Positions 26,901 to 33,300 of a stretch of 64,000 nt of DNA are shown in pieces. The notes under the pieces are model-generated. The model ran no database searches. It was not told where the DNA came from and saw only the letters and a program-made list of their open reading frames with translations. Location of the stretch: positions 1 through 64,000 of the forward strand of contig JACJYE010000014.1 of assembly GCA_020636255.1 (NCBI GenBank). The letters run 5' to 3'. How positions within the stretch are numbered: position 1 is the first letter of the stretch; every line of letters begins with the position of its first letter. Made by a program: the position numbers and the translations under genes. Source of the stretch: Lewinellaceae bacterium (lineage in GTDB: Bacteria; Bacteroidota; Bacteroidia; Chitinophagales; Saprospiraceae).

Positions 26901-27879
26901 CGATCGTGCCCACGGTTACGGGAGCAGGGCAGATGATCTGAGGGGCAACAGTATCTACTACTTCGATCAGCTGTTCGTGTTCCACCGATAGGCCCGAACA
27001 GGTTTCCAGCACCCTCCAGTTGCGGAGGATGGCATATTCGATATTACCGCAAGTACTCACCGTGTCATCTTCAGAAGTGATCAGCAGGCTGCATCCATTG
27101 CCATTTAGAACAGACAGGCCATACAAGTTCGGGCGGCCGGTGACGGAGATATCGGGCGCCGAACCATCACAGGCCAGAACGGTATCGGCAGGAAATACGA
27201 TATCCTGCAGCTGCGGGCGGCGTACCAGTATCGGCTGGACACAGGTATCCCTGTTGCCGGAAAAATCTTCAGCTATCCAGGTCCGTTCGACCAATGCACG
27301 GAAATCGGTACTATCGCATCCATAGAGGTATACAGTATCGGAATGAGTAAGCAATATATTATCGGGGCAGTTGTCAAAAACCAGGGGATACCCCAGGGAC
27401 GCTACACTGGTATCCGCCAGGCAGCTGATCGTATCCGCAACACAGTCGATGCTCGGCGCCAGCGTATCCACCAGGGTGATATAGCTGTTACAGAAAACCG
27501 CCGGATCCTCATTGGCGATGGTCACGCTCAGCACTTGCCCATAGTAGGGTTCGGCATCAAAGATCACCGTGTTGGTGCCTGTGATAATGACGTTGTTCAT
27601 GGTATCACGCACCGTTATGGCCTTGTCGCCGGGGCAAAGGCCGGGCACTTCCAGCAGGTTATCCTTATCTAAGGTAACCGCGCAGTCCGAATCGACGTAA
27701 GCCGGAAGCGGATTGTTAGGATCGCCTCCATTACAGGCCAGGCTGCATTGGGCCGAAAGCTGATTGAAAGAAAGGATGTTCAGCAGCACAAAGAAGGCCA
27801 GTTGGAACATCCGGTTCAGGGCGCTCCTTTCCGGCGCCACTTTTCTGTTTTCTCGATAGATGTTTGTTAAGTGTTTCAT
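23932..27879 (-). CDS. HYR-repeat surface protein with dockerin, cohesin-like and T9SS type A domains
   Basis: 1315 residues, predicted secreted. An extended signal region ends in FNQLSAQ (about residue 44). Several HYR/Ig-like modules follow to about residue 890 (for example ICPAPVTVGTIDSYCHATVN, then LQYTAIDNCGN; and LTCPSNIVAPVSANCTSANV). The C-terminal cassette is a CnaB-like strand region (about 900-955), a dockerin-like pair of calcium loops (NGVSTLDLVLISKHILG and DVNKSGGISTLDLITLRKMI, about 958-1010), a cohesin-like beta domain (about 1085-1222), and a T9SS type A sorting domain (from YQNRPNPFDAETVVGF, about 1229, to the end). The product would cross the outer membrane by T9SS and be released or lipid-anchored. 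A ligand is not deducible. It has its own terminator. Confidence 0.9.
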   Translation of the reverse strand: MKHLTNIYRENRKVAPERSALNRMFQLAFFVLLNILSFNQLSAQCSLACNGGDPNNPLPAYVDSDCAVTLDKDNLLEVPGLCPGDKAITVRDTMNNVIITGTNTVIFDAEPYYGQVLSVTIANEDPAVFCNSYITLVDTLAPSIDCVADTISCLADTSVASLGYPLVFDNCPDNILLTHSDTVYLYGCDSTDFRALVERTWIAEDFSGNRDTCVQPILVRRPQLQDIVFPADTVLACDGSAPDISVTGRPNLYGLSVLNGNGCSLLITSEDDTVSTCGNIEYAILRNWRVLETCSGLSVEHEQLIEVVDTVAPQIICPAPVTVGTIDSYCHATVNLPSPTVVDNCDPEASFFLSTSYGAVGTGPHLFVPVGTHTLQYTAIDNCGNTRICTTTLNVVDDEAPAAVCDEYTAVSVPTGGIALVSAHIFDEGSNDNCASTLYFKVKRATPGGCGQVNGDDSPLTGYQEWLDDKVAFCCEEAGSSVDVILHVYEINPGNGPVDPTRELPGGNLHGHFNACTVHVEVQDKLAPVLMCPYNQAISCTTDYSDLSIFGSPIVTDNCGYTLDSLAAVDINGCGAGTITRTFRAMDPSGNIGSCVQTITIESAPLAMPDIAWPADYTLTVCGGSADPNDFPDGYNFPEIINNPCTDVGITYEDDLFNISFPACYKILRRWTVIDWCNYDPEHPENGGRFTDVQVIKVEDNDAPVLTCPSNIVAPVSANCTSANVTLSPVTALDCNPSVLITNNSPYANSNGPNASGSYPLGTTIVKYTASDRCGNLSTCQVSVTVSDQSNPSPVCIVGLSVNLQLNNGDGLAMLNATAFDGGSSDNCTSNDELEFTIREVGTGTPGVRPTTTMLSFDCSDRGNHAIEFWALDEAGNSAYCVTVVAVQDNNNICPQQVSGMIAGDIVTEEGEYVEDVMVQVSSNNSLMAYTGNNGFFEILNIPYGNDYSILPQRNTDQLNGVSTLDLVLISKHILGVQSLGSPYKMIAADVNKSGGISTLDLITLRKMILGVETAFPNGNKAWRFVASNYNFPDPSNPFATAFPEILNINDFTQSELEANFIAIKVGDVDNSATPNSFIGVEQRVTRGELALQLQDQAAKAGDRITIPVTAEGLNEILGYQFTFGFDTDALEFVELQAGALPNIGPDNFNLQSVAEGWASTSWNAMAVKAAAGNVELFRISFRAKRTLPSLLGLLNIVTGPTAAEAYKEEGSLLDVNLHFNTAVAESKPGFELYQNRPNPFDAETVVGFRLPEAGSAKLTVFSLAGQAIYTQSAYYEAGYHEIHLNKGMLPVSGLLYYQLETADYAATRKMIMME

Positions 27880-28195
27880 TACTTGATGTAGTTGATAATG
27901 AAGAAATATGGTTTTGATTTACAATACGTTACACAATACTCTTCCAGGCCGGGCACAGCGCGCCCAGCTACCTGCGCGGCCATTAAAGGCCCACGCGGCT
28001 GCCCGGATGGGTACAATAGATGGGGGTAATGATGTTTCGACACCGGGTGCGCCAACCACACAGGCAGGCCTTTTCCGGCGCGGCAGGGGGTAAGAAAAAA
28101 GTAACCAGAACAAATGGGAACTCGGCAGTTGGCTCACTGCCCAACGGTAGGCATTCCGGCCGAAGCCGGGCGTTTTCTCATAGCATGCCTACTCA

Positions 28196-28250
28196 GAGCT
28201 TGTTTGGAGGCCAGCCTTTGCAGCTCAAAGGCTGGCCTCCAAACAAGCTC
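28196..28250. repeat. Perfect 25-bp inverted repeat (dispersed family)
   Basis: The left arm 28196-28220 (GAGCTTGTTTGGAGGCCAGC, then CTTTG) and right arm 28226-28250 are exact reverse complements around the 5-nt loop CAGCT. A diverged copy lies at 22861-22920, and a 14-nt piece (TCAGAGCTTGTTTG) occurs near 1264-1277. The exactness of a 50-base palindrome suggests a mobile or recently spread REP/MITE-like unit. Confidence 0.9.
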
Positions 28251-28528
28251 TCATGCTCCTCACACGTATTGTTTGATCTTTTAATGGAGAACTTATTTAT
28301 TGTTTACCTCTCATATCTTACTATTACAAAATATCGTGCCAATTTTTTTGGCTGTAGCCTGCTTTCAGGCGCGATCATTTTATACTAAACCAAAAGCGTG
28401 CCAAAAATGGTTGCTAAGAGAAAAGACTGAGAGAAGTGGGGAACCAGGGGATATCACCTCTTCACTCCCTCTCCCAGTCACCCGCCCAACGGCTAAGTTG
28501 GCGGCATTAGGGGGTGAGTTAACCCCCA

Positions 28529-28578
28529 AAAAAAAAGCCCCCCTCCTCGTGTGAGGAGAGAGGCCATCCCAAAAACCG
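28529..28578 (-). repeat. Terminator-bearing dispersed repeat, copy 2
   Basis: A run of A then GCCCCCCTCCTCG-TGTGAGGAGAGAGGCCATCCC corresponds to copies at 23392 and 29191. Read on the minus strand it is a GAGGAG/CTCCTC hairpin followed by T's. No minus-strand gene ends just upstream, so its presence here reflects repeat spread rather than a local need. Confidence 0.65.
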
Positions 28579-29010
28579 ATTTAAGTATACACTTGAAAAC
28601 GGTTCTTGTGAATCACATACAATCCAATCGCCTTAGCTTTTATAGATCTTTTCGTCTGATTCTGCAGAAAGCCGAACAGGGAGGGGGGATAGCTGTTGCG
28701 GGTTCTGTCTTTTCTACGGGAAGTGGGCCAAAAGGTTACATTTTTAACACCCGATCCCATCATTTTTCACACTTTTGATGCAGCAACTGCGCCCTTTCCG
28801 GGACAAAGGCCCGGTTCCTCCCCTGCCGTTTGACAGGGGAGGAAGTGCCAGGCATATACATGTAACTACATCAAAATTCAGGTAGTCAGGCACGCGATGG
28901 CCCCGGGCCCGAAGGCAGTGGGAACATCAGCCGGTACGTATCACAAAACAACGAGGGAAGCCCAGTGGAAGGAATGGCGTTGCGCCATTGGAAAGCGGAA
29001 AGCACTGCCA

Positions 29011-29056
29011 CCGGGAAAGCAGGCTGAGCCTTTGAGGCGCTTGCCTGCTTTCCCGG
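29011..29056. repeat. 14-bp perfect inverted repeat
   Basis: CCGGGAAAGCAGGC (29011-29024) and GCCTGCTTTCCCGG (29043-29056) flank an 18-nt centre that itself holds GCC-TTTGA-GGC. It lies in gene-free DNA. No T tract follows. Confidence 0.65.
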
Positions 29057-29190
29057 CTGGTAGCTGGTGAAGGTGTAGTTTGATGCCCTTCAACCCGGAC
29101 TTCTCATAGTATGCCGTTCGTCTGTTTGTATTTGTTACTGTGTGTTTTCTCTATTACTACATAGCCAAATACCGTGCCAATTTGTGCGGC

Positions 29191-29236
29191 ACAAAAAAAC
29201 CTCCCCCCGAAAACGGGGAGAGGCCATCCCAAAAAC
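29191..29236 (-). terminator. Terminator of the cohesin/SprB/PorP operon (dispersed repeat, copy 3)
   Basis: Minus strand: CCTCTCCCCG, loop TTTT, CGGGGGGAGG, then TTTTTTT. It sits about 75 bases beyond the PorP/SprF stop codon at 29310 and is the natural end of that transcript. It shares the flank GAGAGGCCATCCCAAAAACC with the copy at 28529. Confidence 0.85.
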
Positions 29237-29309
29237 CAATTATAAAAGGACATCTAAATTTCTTCCGAAAAGTAAACCGTACCTACAGCTTACTTACCGG
29301 GCCCTTTTA

Positions 29310-30230
29310 TCAATAACGCTTGCCTGCCAGTTGCTTATTGGCATTGCGGGCAAAGCTCATCGCTACGGTCACTTCGTGGGAACCATCGTTGTAACGCTGG
29401 AAGTCCTGGAAGAACAGGTCGTAGGAGTAATACAGTTCAAAGTTGGATAGCTTGGTGCCCAGCAGTATGCCCAGAGCACCCAGCGAGCGGTACGACAGGC
29501 CCGCCGTCAGCGACTCATCCAGGAAGCTGGCCTTGAGGTTGATGTCTACCTGAGAAGGGACGTCTTTCACGTTGCGGATCAATATCGAAGGCTCCATTAC
29601 GAAGTTGAGGTCGTCGACGTACAGCTTGTGGCTGGCGTAAAAGATGTAATACTTCAGGATCGACTCGTTGGCATTCGACACGTTGGACAGGCGGGAGCGG
29701 ACCAGGTTGGTGAAGGAAAGCCCCACCCGCGTATTATCGTTGAAAGAACTGAACAGCCCGATAGACGCGTCGAAAACGCCCTTGCCATCCATGAAGTCTT
29801 CTACGACCTGGTCGCCTTCCTGAAAGAAGACACCGCTGATGACATCGTTATCCAGGCGGATCTGCTGATATTCCGTCGAGAAACCGGCCGACAGTTTCAC
29901 CATTTCGCCGATGTTGAAACGGAAGGCATAGTTCAGGTGGGCGCGCGTACGGTTCATCTGCGCGGCCGTCTCCGTGAGCACGCCTACGCCGAGGCCGAAA
30001 TTATTGCCGAGCGGCCCGTTGTACTGAGCAGAGTAGGTCTTCGGCGCATCCACAAAACCCGTCCACTGGGCACGGGCGTTGAGCTGTATCTGATGGGCGT
30101 CATTAAAACCGGCAGCAGCAGGGTTGATCAGTACCGGCGTAATGATATAGTGGGAGAAGATAGCTTCATCCTGGGCTGATGCCAGCTGGCATATAGCGAA
30201 AAAAGCGAGGAGTAAAAGTATTTTTTTCAT
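29310..30230 (-). CDS. PorP/SprF-family type IX secretion outer-membrane protein
   Basis: 306 residues. Signal peptide MKKILLLLAFFAICQLASAQ. The family start DEAIFSHYIITPVLINPAAA is clear, followed by a beta-barrel-like alternation (AQWTGFVDAPKTYSAQYNGP, LNYAFRFNIGEMVKLSAGFS) and a terminal YYSYDLFFQDFQRYNDGSHEV strand. PorP/SprF proteins sit in the outer membrane and are needed for export or surface attachment of a neighbouring giant type B substrate, as SprF is for SprB. Here it lies 84 bases downstream of the SprB-repeat protein on the same strand, so it is the likely dedicated partner. Confidence 0.95.
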   Translation of the reverse strand: MKKILLLLAFFAICQLASAQDEAIFSHYIITPVLINPAAAGFNDAHQIQLNARAQWTGFVDAPKTYSAQYNGPLGNNFGLGVGVLTETAAQMNRTRAHLNYAFRFNIGEMVKLSAGFSTEYQQIRLDNDVISGVFFQEGDQVVEDFMDGKGVFDASIGLFSSFNDNTRVGLSFTNLVRSRLSNVSNANESILKYYIFYASHKLYVDDLNFVMEPSILIRNVKDVPSQVDINLKASFLDESLTAGLSYRSLGALGILLGTKLSNFELYYSYDLFFQDFQRYNDGSHEVTVAMSFARNANKQLAGKRY

Positions 30231-30314
30231 CGTCGAAATCGGTTATTGGATTTGGGAAAAGTGGTTATGGAAGCGCCGGCGCCACGCCCTAAGCGGGCGC
30301 CGGCTCAATCCCGT

Positions 30315-33300
30315 TTAATTATCACTGCGCAGAATGGTCATCGACCCTTGTTGCTGGATCAGCTTGCCGTCGGGGTCGGTGTATTCCAGGATGTAATAGT
30401 AGGGGCCTTCCGGCAGCGGTTGGCCGTCAGGCGTAGTGCCCTCCCAGCTGTTGTCGTAGTTGTCAGTCTCGAAGACCAGCTGGCCCCAGCGGTTGTAGAT
30501 CTGCAGGTGGTTGTTCGGATAGTCGCCCACGCAGAAAATGATGAACTGGTCGTTGGTGCCGTTGCCGTCAGGCGTGATCACGACGCGTTCCTCCAGGCAG
30601 GGGAAACGGCGGTCCTGAACCGTCACCGTCGTCAGGCTCGACATACAGCGGTTGGCATCGGTCACCTGCAGGTAATAGTCGCCAGGACAAAGGTTAGCGA
30701 CGAAGCTCTCGTTAAGGACCCCGTCGATATTGGCCCAGTTGTACTGGAACGGTTCCGTTCCGCCTGCCACAACAGCCTGCACCGTACCGTTACAGCCGTC
30801 GGTTGCCGGCTCCATATTGAACGTAATGGTGATCGGGGCCGGATCGACGACCGTGTACGTAGCTTCTGTCTGGCAATTGTTGGCATCCACAACGGTTACC
30901 GTATAATCGCCGCCGCGCAGGAGGGTCAGGCGGTTGTCAAATTCTCCGTTGCTCCATTCGTAGCTGTAACCGAAGCCGGGGATGCCGCCGCTGGCATTCA
31001 CCGAAATGCTGCCGTCCTCACCGCCGTTACAGGTGATGTTCTTGACGTTGCCGTTGATAACGAGCTGAGTAGGCGCATCCAGCGTGACCTCGTCCAGTAC
31101 GAAACAGCCGTTGCCGTCGGAGACCTGAAGCTGGTATGTGCCGGCCGTAGCGCCCGTCAGTACAGCGCCGGTGCCCACCAGCATATTGTCGCTGGTGCGT
31201 AACCACTCGTAGAGGTAACCGGTGCTGCCCGTTGCCGTAGCACGTACCTGGCCGTCGGCAGCATCAAAGCAGCTGACGTCGTAGCCACCGTAATTGGATT
31301 CTACGGCCGTCGTCACCGCCAGCTGCGAGGTGGCATTAATGGTGACCTGCTGCGTCCAGACGTTGCCCGACGGCTCGGATACCATCGCCGTATACACGCC
31401 CGGCAAGAGGCCCGTCGGGTCTTCTACCTGCGATACGGTATTACCGCTCTGGTTCATCCACAGATAGGTATAACCCGGGTCGCCGCCGGTAACGTCCAGC
31501 TCGACCGTGCCTTCAGCATCTTCGGGGCAGGCAGGGCCCGTCACCGAAGCTACTTCTACGTCGAAGATATTGATGAGCAGCGAATCTACCATGGTGATCG
31601 AACAGCCGTTGGCATCGGTGATCGTCGCCTTGTAGTAATGGTCGCCGCAAAGGTTGTTCACCGTCATGCCCATACCGCCGCCGTTGTTCCAGTTGACGGT
31701 GTAACCCGCCGTACCGCCGCTCACGTTCAGCTGTATCATGCCGTTGCACTGGCCAAAGGCCGCATGGCGATAGTCGGCAAAGGTAGCGGCCAGGATATTC
31801 GGGCTGGTGACCGCGATGCCCGGTACCGACTGCGAAGCACCCAGCATATCGGTGACCATTACCGTATAAGTACCCGCAGGCAGGTTATTTACCGTATAAC
31901 TGCTGTTGCCGGTCATCACGGAAGGCAGAGCAGTGCCGCCCTGGTCCGTAAGCTGGATGGTGAAAGGCGGAATGCCGCCGTTGATATTGATGGCGATGGA
32001 GCCGTCTTCCGTATCCCAGCATTTGGTGCTGGTAGCGGAAACCGTCGGCGCCAGCAGCGGGTTGGCGAAGAACATGTTGAAACAGGTGTCTTTGCTACAA
32101 CCCATCGCATCCGTGATCGTAACGCAGTAGGTGTCCACGCACAGGTTGGAGATGGCGCCCGTCGTCTGGCCTGAATCCCAGTTGTACGTCAACTGGCCGG
32201 TGCCGCCGGTAGCGTTCAGGTTGATGGAGCCGTTGCAGTTGCCGGCATTGTTCATCACCGGTACGAATGTCGTGGCCAACACGATCTCCGGCGATTCCTC
32301 CACTTCGAAATCTACGGTGATCTGCTCGTTGTTGCTGTCCGTAACGGTCAGGAAGTAAGTACCGCCGGGCAGGTTGACCAAACCAGGGCCCGAGGAGGTG
32401 GGCACACTCCAGTTGTAGCCATAAGGCGGTTGCCCACCGGCCACCACGACGCTGATGGAGCCATCCGACTCGCCAAAGCAGACATCCGTAATGTTGGCAC
32501 TGGCAATGCGCAGGGGCCTGATCACCATAGCGCAGGCCGTGCGCTGGCAGCCGCGGCCATCCGTCACGGTCACACAGTACTGGCCCGGAGTGTTCAGGCT
32601 GGAAATATCTTCTGTGGCGGCCGAAAAGTTGTTGGGGCCCGTCCATTGATAGGTATAAGGGCTCTGGCCACCCGTTACAGTGAGGTTCACCGCACCGTCG
32701 TTCACGTTCATGATCGGCGTCGGGGTGATGGACTGCACCGCCAGGGCCGTTGCCGGGCCCGTAATGGTGAAACTCTGCGTGCGCGAACAACCGCCGTCGT
32801 CGTACACCGTCACCGAGTAGGTGCCGGCGGGTAACCCACCAGGGGCGCCTCCGCTTAAGGTACTCGGCGTCCAGTTATAGGTCACACCGCCCTGCGCTCC
32901 CGTAACGGTCAGCGTGATGGAGCCTGTGTTCTCGCCAAAGCAGGCCACATTATTGACAGCGCCTATAATATTGATGGGCGAACCCGTGCCGGCCGGCACG
33001 GTAGCCGTTTGCGTCTGCGTACAGCCCCGCGAGTCCGTTACTGTTACGGTATACGAGCCCGCCGTCAGGAGCGTGGGGTCTTCGGTGCCGGCAGGGATGC
33101 CCCCCGTCCAGGCGAAGGTATAGCCCGGCGTGCCGCCGCTAACGGTAAGCTGGATGGAACCGTCGGAGCCGCCATTGCATGAAGGCGCCATAGGCACAGC
33201 AGTAACAGAGACTGCCGCCGCCGGCTGCGTCACATTATACGATGCCGTAGACGTCAGGCCCGAACCCTGGTCCGTTACCGTCAGGTTGTATGTGCCTGCC

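Larger units (their letters stand above)
27880..29309. other. 1.4-kb gene-free, repeat-rich stretch
   Basis: No supported gene. Contents: the perfect 25-bp inverted repeat (28196-28250), two terminator-type repeats (28529-28578 and 29191-29236), a 14-bp inverted repeat (29011-29056), and a degenerate duplication. In the duplication, CTCATAGCATGCC near 28175 matches CTCATAGTATGCC near 29104, and the AATATCGTGCCAATTT region near 28330 matches AATACCGTGCCAATTT near 29168. The 5' part is the leader of the minus-strand HYR gene. It looks like a dumping ground for small non-coding repeats. Confidence 0.6.

Noticed and set aside
28020..28388. 122-codon plus-strand frame in the repeat-rich gap
   Set aside because: Runs straight through the perfect inverted repeat, which is non-coding; composition is unlike a protein.
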